A DNA stretch of 64,000 nucleotides from Paraclostridium tenue (lineage in GTDB: Bacteria; Bacillota; Clostridia; Peptostreptococcales; Peptostreptococcaceae), in NCBI RefSeq assembly GCF_015668515.1, contig NZ_JADPFO010000001.1, forward strand, positions 1,204,823 through 1,268,822, in the 5' to 3' direction. Numbering within the stretch: position 1 is the stretch's first letter; each line of letters opens with the position of its first letter. The position numbers were made by a program, and so were the translations under genes. This document shows, in pieces, positions 27,620 through 35,357 of this stretch. The notes below the pieces were generated by a model that saw nothing but the letters and a program-made list of their open reading frames with translations, did not search any database and was not told where the DNA came from.

Positions 27620-28171
27620 TTACCATATATCAACATCTGTAGTAGATATAGCCATTGCTCCTGACGCTAATCCATTTATTATTTCTTCTTTGCTATCTAT
27701 AAGTCCACCGCATATTATAGGTATGTTTGGATATGTTTTATTCATTTTTTTAATTACTTTTTGAATTACTCCAGGCATGACTTCAATTGCATCAGGTTTT
27801 ACCTTTCTTAAACTTTCAATTGCATTTTCAAGTGACATTGAATCTATAAAGAAAAATCTTTGGACAACTTTTAAATCTAGCTCTATTGCTCTTTTTACTA
27901 TATTTGTCTTAGTAGTTATAATTCCATCTAAGTTTAATTCTTTTTTCATATAATCTACAGCTATAGGACTTGATGATATTCCCGTAATCATATCAATATG
28001 TACAAATACTTTTTTATTATGCTTATGTAAAAATTCTATTTTATCCTTTAAACTAAGAATATCTTCATTTAATAAAAATACAATATCTCCATCCGAATTT
28101 GCAACATCTTCAAGGTGCTCATCATTTTTTATTGCACAAATTATAGGATTTAATTCTAATAAGTCTTTCAT
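27620..28171 (-). CDS. glpP: Glycerol uptake operon antiterminator GlpP
   Basis: A protein of 183 residues. The GlpP family, a (beta/alpha)8-like barrel, is recognised by VFVHIDMITGISSSP, GIITTKTNIVKRAIE, VVQRFFFIDSMSLENAIESL and PDAIEVMPGVIQKVIKK. In Bacillus GlpP binds glycerol 3-phosphate and the leader RNA of glp genes and prevents termination. Both leader targets are found in this window. GGAGG before ATG 28171 makes this the start rather than the in-frame GTG at 28183. Gap 28184-28462 (279 bases) shows no further gene. Confidence 0.93.
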   Translation of the reverse strand: MKDLLELNPIICAIKNDEHLEDVANSDGDIVFLLNEDILSLKDKIEFLHKHNKKVFVHIDMITGISSSPIAVDYMKKELNLDGIITTKTNIVKRAIELDLKVVQRFFFIDSMSLENAIESLRKVKPDAIEVMPGVIQKVIKKMNKTYPNIPIICGGLIDSKEEIINGLASGAMAISTTDVDIW

Positions 28172-28462
28172 ATATGCCTCCACCTTTTGCTTTTTTAAAT
28201 TAATTATATCACTTTTTTTAAGTAAACTAAAATCGATTTCATTGTTATATTTTTGCCATAGTGCATATTTAAAGTTATTACAAATATTTCACATTAATTT
28301 GTTATTTTTTTATTTATTTAATTTATCATAAAATTATTAACTAAATATTAATAATAATTTTAAAATAAAATCAATTTAAATATAGATTAATCTTAAGCTA
28401 TAAGTTAAAATAAAAAGAAATTTAATAATTTAAAAATAAGATATATAAAGGGGATAAACTAT

Positions 28463-28999
28463 ATGAAAATTTTTAAATTTAAGGTAATATTACCATTAAT
28501 AATAATTGTATTATCATTAGGATTTGTTGGGTGTGAAAAAACTGAAAATTCTAAAGAAGATTCTAATGAATCAAAAATAAGTGTGGATAAACTTTTAGAG
28601 TATAAAGATTCTTATGTAGGAAATAACTCAGCTATAGGTAATATTATTTCAAACTTACCTGCTAATATATACAATAAAAAATTTGAGTTACAAACAAAGT
28701 CAAAACCTTATGAAATAAACATAGATTATAAAGACTTTGAAGATACATATGTTAAATTTGAAGATAATACATCTATAACAATTCCTTTTTCTGAAGCAAT
28801 TAAAAAAAATGCTATGATTTTACTTTCACTTGTTAAAAATGTAGATATAATTAATTTTAATTTTGATAATGGAACAGGTATTACATATAAAAGAGATGAG
28901 TTAATCGATGCTCATAAGAATGAGTATGGAGTTAATTTAGAAAAAATAACACAGGATAAATCATCATTAGAAAACTTTATAAAAAGCGATATAAATTAA
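28463..28999 (+). CDS. DUF4825 lipoprotein
   Basis: A protein of 178 residues. The signal peptide ends in the lipobox GFVGC, giving an outer-face lipoprotein. The mature part has the DUF4825 pattern: DKLLEYKDSYVGNNSAIGNIISNLP, then FELQTKSKPYEINIDYKD. DUF4825 domains are often found near ECF sigma/anti-sigma pairs, and here such a pair lies convergently next to it, sharing a terminator. AAAGGGGAT precedes the ATG. Function unknown; an envelope-stress partner is possible. Confidence 0.85.
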   Translation: MKIFKFKVILPLIIIVLSLGFVGCEKTENSKEDSNESKISVDKLLEYKDSYVGNNSAIGNIISNLPANIYNKKFELQTKSKPYEINIDYKDFEDTYVKFEDNTSITIPFSEAIKKNAMILLSLVKNVDIINFNFDNGTGITYKRDELIDAHKNEYGVNLEKITQDKSSLENFIKSDIN

Positions 29000-29000
29000 T

Positions 29001-29036
29001 ATAAGCCACTATGTAAAAATAGTGGCTTATTACTAT
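29001..29036. terminator. Bidirectional terminator
   Basis: TAAGCCACTAT (29002-29012) pairs with ATAGTGGCTTA (29019-29029) between convergent genes. Confidence 0.75.
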
Positions 29037-30430
29037 TTTACTAAATCAAATTTCATTTGTTGGTCATATAATAAATTCATACTATTATCTGTATATGTTG
29101 ATACTTTTTTTATATATTTTATTTTAGAAGTATTTTTTTTAGAATTTCCTATATCAAATATAGTTGTATGTCTACCTGTATGTCTATCTAAAGATTCTTT
29201 TAAATGTATATCAAATTGTATTTCCTTATCATTTTCGTCAAAGAAATATAAATGAGGGTAACCTCGTACTACACCATCTTTATAATAAGTGTATCTTATT
29301 TCTTTATCTGTAATTTTAATATCTTCTATAACTACTTTTCCATATTTGCTAGTTTCAAATACTATTGGCAAATTGTCTATACCTTGAGTTTTTAACATCT
29401 TATCTTTTGTATTCTCATCATAAGATATAGGTACTAAAGTCAATGATTTTGTATCTTTGTCTGCTTTTAAGAATTCGTATGAATTAGTTGCTATTCCAGT
29501 TCTAGGGTCAACTCCAGTCTCTCCTTTATCTAATACATCTAAAGCTTTGCCATTTTCATCAAATAATGCAAACCTATTTCCCATAATAGGTTCCCAGTAT
29601 TCAAAAGATTTATTAATTTTTTCATTAATTAATATCTTATTAGCTAATGGAGATATAATCACTTTTTCTATATTTACTTTATGTTTTACATTTATCTTCT
29701 TACCCTCATAATCAAGAGTTTCCTTAAATTTAAAATTCTTATTTACTTTATAATTATGAGTTTTAGAAATAGATTTTGTTTTATCTATTTTAGTAGATAT
29801 TTTCCAATTACCCTCTTCTTCAAATATTTCGTTTACATGAAATTCAATTTCTTCATTATTTTTTATATCTGTATAACTTACATCTATTTTTTGAATTCCT
29901 TTTAACTCCTTATCTGATATATAGGTTGCTTCTTTCTCTATAAATCCGTCTGGTATTATATTCTTACCACCTATATATGCAGTGCATATAGTTGGACTTG
30001 CAAAGTAAGGTTCTTTATAATGTTCATTTATTTCTTTTATATTTTTATCACTTTTTACAGTATAAAATACAGTTATGTAATTATCATCAACAGATACACT
30101 ATCTATTGTAAATTCTATTCCTTTATCATTTACAGTTAAGTTTAAATCCTTGCCTAAGTTTTCTAAATCAGCTTTGTCAGATTTGTATAAAGATTTTTCA
30201 TTATGACTAAAATAATCTACTATTTCTTGTATCATAGGTATTGAATCCGCTATAGCAGGATTTGTTAAACTTACTCCGATTACCCCTGTCCCAATTATTA
30301 AACTTGTAAATGATGCAATCATTATCTTTTTATACTTTCTTTTCTTCTTATAATCTATACCTTTTTTTATTGCCTTCTTAGTTAATTCATCTATACTCTC
30401 TGGAATCTTTATCTCATCAAATTTACTCAT
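29033..30430 (-). CDS. DUF4179 membrane anti-sigma factor
   Basis: A protein of 465 residues. A charged cytoplasmic part (1-35), one membrane segment (about 37-57), then NPAIADSIPMIQEIVDYF and a long outside region with DUF4179 (FTIDSVSVDDNYITVFYTVKS) and a second immunoglobulin-like DUF5643-type part. It should hold the sigma factor encoded just upstream and release it on an envelope signal. Its ATG overlaps the sigma stop (TAATG), so translation is coupled. The gene at 1-233 appears to be a second, divergent member of the same kind. Confidence 0.88.
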   Translation of the reverse strand: MSKFDEIKIPESIDELTKKAIKKGIDYKKKRKYKKIMIASFTSLIIGTGVIGVSLTNPAIADSIPMIQEIVDYFSHNEKSLYKSDKADLENLGKDLNLTVNDKGIEFTIDSVSVDDNYITVFYTVKSDKNIKEINEHYKEPYFASPTICTAYIGGKNIIPDGFIEKEATYISDKELKGIQKIDVSYTDIKNNEEIEFHVNEIFEEEGNWKISTKIDKTKSISKTHNYKVNKNFKFKETLDYEGKKINVKHKVNIEKVIISPLANKILINEKINKSFEYWEPIMGNRFALFDENGKALDVLDKGETGVDPRTGIATNSYEFLKADKDTKSLTLVPISYDENTKDKMLKTQGIDNLPIVFETSKYGKVVIEDIKITDKEIRYTYYKDGVVRGYPHLYFFDENDKEIQFDIHLKESLDRHTGRHTTIFDIGNSKKNTSKIKYIKKVSTYTDNSMNLLYDQQMKFDLVK

Positions 30431-30999
30431 TATTTTTCCTCCTTCAATATATCATATAACTTTTTCTTAGCTCTTCTTATATATGATTTAGCTGTATTTT
30501 CATTACATTCCATAATTTGTGCAATTTGCGATATAGTCAAGTCTTGAAAGTATTGAAGTATTACTGGAGTTTTATATTTTTCTTCTAAAGAATCTATTGC
30601 ATCATATAAATCTATATTTTCTTCTATATTTGAATAAGAAATTTCTCCTATAAAATCTTCTACTTGTTCATCTTGAAACTTACTATAATGTCTATGTTTT
30701 ATATTTACATTGTTAATAAGTATCTTTGTTAGCCAAGTTTTAAAGAAATTGGGATTTCTTACCTTTGAAATATTTATGTATGCCTTATATACTGTTTCTT
30801 GATAAATATCAAGTGCATCATGTTCATTTTTAACATATAAAAATGCAGTTTTATAAAGGTATTCCTTATATGTATTTATAAGTTTTCCAAAAGATTCATC
30901 GCACCCCTCTTGTGCTTTATTCACTAATTCATATTCCCTATATTCTTCTTTCTTTTTATTTAAAAATCTTATTTTCTTAATAGCTATGTTTTCAATCAT
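30430..30999 (-). CDS. ECF-type RNA polymerase sigma factor
   Basis: A protein of 189 residues. Region 2 is FGKLINTYKEYLYKTAFLYVKNEHDALDIYQETVYKAYINI with FFKTWLTKILINN; region 4 is YKTPVILQYFQDLTISQIAQIMECNENTAKSYIRRAKKKLYDIL. GGGGGAGGATAAA directly precedes ATG 30999, so the 21-codon extension upstream is rejected. It is coupled to the DUF4179 anti-sigma gene. The regulon is unknown but may include its own operon. Confidence 0.92.
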   Translation of the reverse strand: MIENIAIKKIRFLNKKKEEYREYELVNKAQEGCDESFGKLINTYKEYLYKTAFLYVKNEHDALDIYQETVYKAYINISKVRNPNFFKTWLTKILINNVNIKHRHYSKFQDEQVEDFIGEISYSNIEENIDLYDAIDSLEEKYKTPVILQYFQDLTISQIAQIMECNENTAKSYIRRAKKKLYDILKEEK

Positions 31000-31083
31000 T
31001 TTATCCTCCCCCATAACCACGATTACATATATTAGATTCATAAAGCACTTATATAGTTGCAAAGTTTTATTATTTTTTTACAT

Positions 31084-31117
31084 AAAAATAAACTCTATTT
31101 AAATAGAGTTCATTTTT
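31084..31117 (-). terminator. Terminator after the nucleosidase gene
   Basis: AACTCTATTT pairs with AAATAGAGTT, with AAAATA before and CATTTTT after. Confidence 0.75.
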
Positions 31118-31135
31118 ATCTTTGGCTATACAATT

Positions 31136-31921
31136 TTAATAAAGTTTTATAAATTCTTCAAGTAATGTGCTAGCATTTTTTGCTGCTATTGGTAAAAACT
31201 CTTCATATGATAAATCAGCTTCTCCATTAGCTTTATCTGATATTGAACGAAGTATTACAAAAGGTACTTTATTTAAATAAGCAACTTGTGCCATTGAAGC
31301 TCCTTCCATTTCAACTGCTGCTACATCACCAAAGTTTTTCTTAATTTTTTTAGCTACTTCACCACCAGCTACAAACTGATCCCCTGAAGCAACACGGCCT
31401 TTAGTTATATGTATATCAGAAACATTTTCAGCTGCCTTTTTAGCAGTATCTATCATATTCTTATCTGCTTTAAAGAATGTAACCCCAAGTCTTGAAATCT
31501 CTCCTAATGGATCTCCAAAAACTGTTGTGTCAAAGTCATGTTGAACTGCATCCGTAGATATTACTATATCCCCTTGATTTAGCTTTGAATCCATAGTTCC
31601 CGCAACACCTGAGTTTACAAGAGCATCTACATTAAACTTATCTATTAATATTTGAGTACATGCTGCCATGTTTACTTTTCCAACTCCTGAACGAACTAAT
31701 ACTATGTTTTTACCATCCATTGTACCATTATAAAATTCCATCCCAGCAACATTTACTGTTTCTTTTATATCCATTTTCTTTTTTAGTATTTCTACTTCTT
31801 CTTCCATCGCCCCGATTACACCTAATACTTTTTCGTCTTTTACCTGTGCTTTTGATTCACACGCCACAAGCATTGTAACTGATAATCCCAATACCGCACA
31901 CATCACTAATAATTTTTTCAT
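31136..31921 (-). CDS. 5'-methylthioadenosine/S-adenosylhomocysteine nucleosidase with a lipoprotein signal
   Basis: A protein of 261 residues. The enzyme cleaves the glycosidic bond of MTA and SAH. The family core is intact: IGAMEEEVEILKKKM, SGVAGTMD, VSTDAVQHDFDTT-like stretch, VEMEGASMAQVAYLN and ILRSISDKANGEA with the catalytic aspartate. Unusually the first 22 residues form a lipoprotein signal peptide (LLVMCAVLGLSVTMLVAC), so the enzyme should sit on the outer face of the membrane. ATG 31921 follows AAGGTGG; the frame extension to 31945 is rejected. Normal cytoplasmic members begin near the MEEE motif. Confidence 0.9.
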   Translation of the reverse strand: MKKLLVMCAVLGLSVTMLVACESKAQVKDEKVLGVIGAMEEEVEILKKKMDIKETVNVAGMEFYNGTMDGKNIVLVRSGVGKVNMAACTQILIDKFNVDALVNSGVAGTMDSKLNQGDIVISTDAVQHDFDTTVFGDPLGEISRLGVTFFKADKNMIDTAKKAAENVSDIHITKGRVASGDQFVAGGEVAKKIKKNFGDVAAVEMEGASMAQVAYLNKVPFVILRSISDKANGEADLSYEEFLPIAAKNASTLLEEFIKLY

Positions 31922-31994
31922 AATATGAAACCACCTTCTTGTCAATTAACGAACATTAATCCGTCTTCTTTATTTTTCGTACCTTACATTAACA

Positions 31995-32023
31995 TTTATA
32001 TCATATGCGTTCGTATATATCAA
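31995..32023 (-). promoter_or_regulatory. Promoter of the nucleosidase gene
   Basis: On the minus strand TTGATA (32018-32023), 17 bases, TATAAA (31995-32000). ACGAAC lies in the spacer and GTTCGT in the leader, which could be an operator pair or an RNA stem. Confidence 0.5.
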
Positions 32024-32145
32024 TAACATTTTTTAATTTTTTTATATTTTAGTTCGTATTTTATGTGAAATTATAATATCTTGTATTATATTTTTAATTA
32101 CGTATATCCTATTTTATAAACCCAATAAATGAAATGATGTATTCT

Positions 32146-32388
32146 ATGAGTAAATTAATAAATCAAAATGCAAAACAAGCTTTAAATATGCTAAAGATGG
32201 AAATTGCCAATGAACAAGGATACAACTATAATCCAGTTAGTGATAAAATTGAAAGTAACGCTCCTCAAAATACGCTAGAAGGAATATCAAAAAATGTTCT
32301 TGCTGGGGAGCAGGTTGGAGGAGCTATGACTAAATCGTTAGTTTCTAAAGGTGAAGAAATTCTTTTACAAATGTATAATAATAAATAA
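32146..32388 (+). CDS. Alpha/beta-type small acid-soluble spore protein
   Basis: A protein of 80 residues. The SASP pattern is seen in AKQALNMLKMEIANEQG, which includes the site cut by the germination protease, and GGAMTKSLVSKGEEILLQMY. These proteins coat spore DNA and change its UV photochemistry so that spore photoproduct forms, which SplB repairs. It differs from the second copy at 60380 and has a longer middle part. The start is uncertain because no strong ribosome site is visible; ATG 32146 gives the usual MSK start, ATG 32134 is the alternative. Confidence 0.85.
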   Translation: MSKLINQNAKQALNMLKMEIANEQGYNYNPVSDKIESNAPQNTLEGISKNVLAGEQVGGAMTKSLVSKGEEILLQMYNNK

Positions 32389-32541
32389 ATTTACTTTTAA
32401 ATTTATACAATTTGCAATCACCAGTACAAAAATGATTAAACTACCTATTATAATCATTACATCCTAGATTCTTACTTTAAAATAATACTTAAGAAAAGTT
32501 ACTTATACCCAATAAATTGCTATAATCCAATTTAATAAAAT
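32389..32541. other. Non-coding stretch after the SASP gene
   Basis: AT-rich DNA without a supportable ORF, clear terminator or promoter. A minus-strand small RNA candidate begins beyond it. Confidence 0.4.
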
Positions 32542-32621
32542 AAAAAACAGGAACAGCTATTGCTGTTCCTGTCCTTAACAGAAAACAAACTCAACACAGA
32601 AAGGAATCTGTATTAAAATTT
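32542..32621 (-). ncRNA. Candidate small RNA with its own promoter and terminator
   Basis: On the minus strand a transcript of about 80 bases would start near 32621. It holds a small hairpin ACAGATTCCTTTCTGT enclosed by AAAACAAA/TTTGTTTT, and ends in CAGGAACAGC-AATA-GCTGTTCCTG followed by TTTTTTATTTT. No reading frame is present. A near-consensus promoter lies directly upstream. I cannot match it to a known family. Confidence 0.6.
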
Positions 32622-32627
32622 GTTTTT

Positions 32628-32656
32628 AGTATATCATAATAATCTTGAATTTTCAA
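32628..32656 (-). promoter_or_regulatory. Promoter of the small RNA candidate
   Basis: On the minus strand TTGAAA (32651-32656), 17 bases, TATACT (32628-32633). Ten of twelve positions match the sigma A consensus. The remaining DNA up to 32860 shows no gene. Confidence 0.65.
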
Positions 32657-32860
32657 TTATATTCCATAAATGTAATCACTAAAAAAATGCTATATTTTTA
32701 ATTACTAAAATATAAATCTCAATGACAATATTTCTTTCTATAGTAAAAGTAGAATAAAATTTATACTAATTGTCAAAGTTTAGGTAATATGGAATTTTTT
32801 TATTTTGATATAATATTTAATATAAAATACATACTAACTTTATAAAAGGAGGAAATATAA

Positions 32861-33610
32861 TTGAACGATATTTTTAAAAAGGAATACAAAATAAATATTT
32901 TTAATGTTGACTCTGAACATAAATGCAAATTTTCATCCTTAGTTGATTTCTTGTGGGATGTAGTTATATCTCAATCTGATTATTTAGGAGAAACTAAAGG
33001 AGGATTTGTTCAAAATCAATGTATTTGGGTACTTTTAAAGTATGATATAACTATATATGAATACCCTAAATTTAGAGATACAATAACTGTTGATACCAAA
33101 GTATTAGGTTCAAAAAAGTTTTATGGTTATAGACAAAATACTATAAGAAATTCTGAAGGAAAAGTTATAGGTGAAGCTTTTTCAACAGCTATACTAATAG
33201 ACTTTGAAAAAAGACGTCCTATGAGAATATCCTCTACTCAAAGTGAAATATACGGACTTAATGGAGAATTAGCTGAAGTACCTACTTTAGATGATCTACC
33301 TAAAATTCAAAAAGAGGATTATAAAAAATATTATCCTGTTAGATATAGTGATATAGATTCTAATGGTCATGTTAATAATGTAAAATACATGGAAATGGCA
33401 GTAGATACTTTACCAAGATATATTTTAAATGAATATAATTTATTTAATATTAAAGTACTATTTAAAAAAGAAACAACTGATGGAGATACATTACATATTT
33501 CATCTGAAGTAATTGATAATGAAAGTGGTGATATTACTACAATTCATAATATTACAAGTAACAATGGAAATCTTCTTACAAAATTGCAATTTATATGGAA
33601 GAAAAAATAA
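32861..33610 (+). CDS. Acyl-ACP thioesterase
   Basis: A protein of 249 residues made of two hotdog domains. The second carries YSDIDSNGHVNNVKYMEMAVDTLP, where the D/N/H residues form the active site of FatA/FatB-type enzymes. It releases fatty acids from acyl carrier protein in the cytoplasm. The start is TTG, seven bases after AAAGGAGG. Single gene; a three-stem structure starts three bases after its stop. Confidence 0.92.
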   Translation: MNDIFKKEYKINIFNVDSEHKCKFSSLVDFLWDVVISQSDYLGETKGGFVQNQCIWVLLKYDITIYEYPKFRDTITVDTKVLGSKKFYGYRQNTIRNSEGKVIGEAFSTAILIDFEKRRPMRISSTQSEIYGLNGELAEVPTLDDLPKIQKEDYKKYYPVRYSDIDSNGHVNNVKYMEMAVDTLPRYILNEYNLFNIKVLFKKETTDGDTLHISSEVIDNESGDITTIHNITSNNGNLLTKLQFIWKKK

Positions 33611-33613
33611 AAA

Positions 33614-33705
33614 AGTTTTATCTACTAAATTAAAAATATAATTATATATTTAATTAACAGTGATAAAAGAAATCGCTGTTAAACTTTCTTGTGATAGATA
33701 AAACT
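33614..33705 (+). other. Three-way junction structure between thioesterase and DUF421 genes
   Basis: P1 AGTTTTATCTA (33614-33624) with TAGATAAAACT (33695-33705); P2 at 33630-33653, an AT-rich stem; P3 TTAACAGTGAT (33654-33664) with ATCGCTGTTAA (33672-33682). One P3 pair is G-U only if the plus strand is the RNA. No T-run follows, so it is not a simple terminator. Confidence 0.5.
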
Positions 33706-33805
33706 AAAGTGTACCTATAACAAATCCAACTAACATATATTATTTATTAATTATTGGTTAAAATAAAATAAGTATTAAATATTTTGGATAAAGGAGATAT
33801 TGTAT

Positions 33806-34510
33806 ATGGAATTCTTACATGGTCAAGAAACTCTTAGCATAATTGGCTGGATACTTCGTGCTGTCATTGCTTTTTTCTTTTTGCTAGCTATTGCAAAACT
33901 ATTAGGGCAACGTTCCATTTCTCAACTAAGACTACTTGATTTTGCTATTACTTTAGTAATTGGAAATATTATTGCCCATCCGTTATCTGATGAAAAACTT
34001 GGATTAGAAGGATCAATAATTACAACTCTTGTATTAGTTGTACTATATGTTAGTGGAGTATTTATCATTTTTAAATTTCCATCCCTTAGAAAACTTGTTA
34101 GTAATTCTCCAATTACAGTTATTCAAAATGGTGAAATACTTTATAATGGTTTAAAAAAAGCAAGAATATCAATTGATGTGTTATTAGAAGAGTTACGCGA
34201 AGAAAAAGTAGATGATGTGAAAAAGGTAGCATTAGCAACATGGGAACCTGATGGTAAGATTTCTGTTTTCCTACATCCAGAATATGAACCAATTACTCCT
34301 TCATCTTTGGGTATAAAAATAGAACCTTTTGACTTTTCAAAAACAATTATTAAAGAAGGTAAAATTAATTTCAATGAACTAAAAGCACTTCATAAAGATG
34401 AAAGTTGGGTTATTTCCAAATTAGAAAATTTATATCAAACCGAGGTAAGAAACGTCTTGCTTGCCACACTTGATAGTAAAGATAACATAAAAGTTTTTTT
34501 ATATAAATAA
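33806..34510 (+). CDS. DUF421 (YetF-like) membrane protein
   Basis: A protein of 234 residues. Three N-terminal membrane segments with FLLAIAKLLGQRSISQLRLLDFAITLVIGNIIAHPL, the hallmark of DUF421, then a cytoplasmic domain with PITVIQNGEILYNGLKKARISIDVLLEELREEKVDDV. Family members in Bacillus are linked to spores or membranes but have no settled biochemical role. AAAGGAG lies nine bases before ATG 33806, so TTG 33800 is rejected. The leader contains the three-stem structure at 33614. Confidence 0.88.
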   Translation: MEFLHGQETLSIIGWILRAVIAFFFLLAIAKLLGQRSISQLRLLDFAITLVIGNIIAHPLSDEKLGLEGSIITTLVLVVLYVSGVFIIFKFPSLRKLVSNSPITVIQNGEILYNGLKKARISIDVLLEELREEKVDDVKKVALATWEPDGKISVFLHPEYEPITPSSLGIKIEPFDFSKTIIKEGKINFNELKALHKDESWVISKLENLYQTEVRNVLLATLDSKDNIKVFLYK

Positions 34511-34516
34511 TTCATC

Positions 34517-34565
34517 GAGGCATAAACATATCTACTTGTGTAAAGATTAGTTTAAGCCTCTTTTA
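34517..34565 (+). terminator. Terminator after the DUF421 gene
   Basis: GAGGCATAAAC pairs with GTTTAAGCCTC across a long loop, then TTTTATT. Confidence 0.7.
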
Positions 34566-34647
34566 TTCTAAAATTCACTTTAAATTATTCAAGGCTAATC
34601 ACTTAAAATATATTCTTTGGTTGGCTTTTTAGCAAAATTATAATTAT

Positions 34648-35160
34648 TTACGAGTTAATTTCCTTTTGTAAAAATAAGCTAACTTCTTTTGGATTTTTCA
34701 ATACTACTATCTTATCTTTAAATTCTTGTTCTATGTTTTTATAATGATTACTCTTTTCTTTAGTACGCCCTTCATGAAGAATCCACCAAATAAATTCTAA
34801 ATCCATTTTCTCTATACATCCCTTAGCCATATCTTCACGAGTTGTGTTTTTATTCTTAAAATATCTTTTTAATGCTCTATACATGCAAATTCTCCGTGGA
34901 AAATTAAGAAAAATTATTTTATCAGCTTGTTCTAATCTTTCTCTTTGATAAAATCCACTATAATTTCCATCAATTACCCAGGAGTCATTTTTCATAAAAT
35001 CCCAAACTATCAAACGACCTTCATCTTTATCACGCATAACCCAATTAGGTAAAAAATTCACTGTATCAAGAAATAAAACGGGTATATTATAATGTTTTGC
35101 AAGTTGTCTAGAAAGTGTTGATTTTCCACTTCCGCTATATCCAATTATTGCAATCTTCAT
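34648..35160 (-). CDS. P-loop kinase of the topology-modulation (FlaR-like) group
   Basis: A protein of 170 residues. Walker A GYSGSGKST opens it; then LFLDTVNFLPNWVMRD, WVIDGNYSGFYQRERLEQADKIIFLNFPR and RALKRYF, which match proteins annotated as DNA topology modulation or adenylate kinase-like. The true substrate is unknown. GGAGGGGG stands before ATG 35160; the ATG at 35175 overlaps that site. Single gene. Confidence 0.88.
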   Translation of the reverse strand: MKIAIIGYSGSGKSTLSRQLAKHYNIPVLFLDTVNFLPNWVMRDKDEGRLIVWDFMKNDSWVIDGNYSGFYQRERLEQADKIIFLNFPRRICMYRALKRYFKNKNTTREDMAKGCIEKMDLEFIWWILHEGRTKEKSNHYKNIEQEFKDKIVVLKNPKEVSLFLQKEINS

Positions 35161-35304
35161 TTTAACCCCCTCCATATTAATCTAATCAGATTTAATTATC
35201 TATATATAATCTTATTAATAAAGTAGTTACTATTATCATAACGCCTATACTATATATAGTAATTCAATTACCTCTTTAATACATCTATATAAATACCTAT
35301 CGAT

Positions 35305-35353
35305 AAAAATAGCCTCAAAATTAACTATAACAGTTATCTTGAGACTATTTTTT
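35305..35353 (-). terminator. Terminator after htpG
   Basis: AAAAATAGCCTCAA pairs with TTGAGACTATTTTT, with a second inner pairing TTAAC/GTTA. Confidence 0.75.
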
Positions 35354-35357
35354 TATC

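Noticed and set aside
31946-32110. Possible purine or other riboswitch before the nucleosidase gene
   Set aside because: ACGAAC and GTTCGT can pair, but the conserved loops of purine, SAM or preQ1 riboswitches are absent and the first half lies within the promoter spacer.
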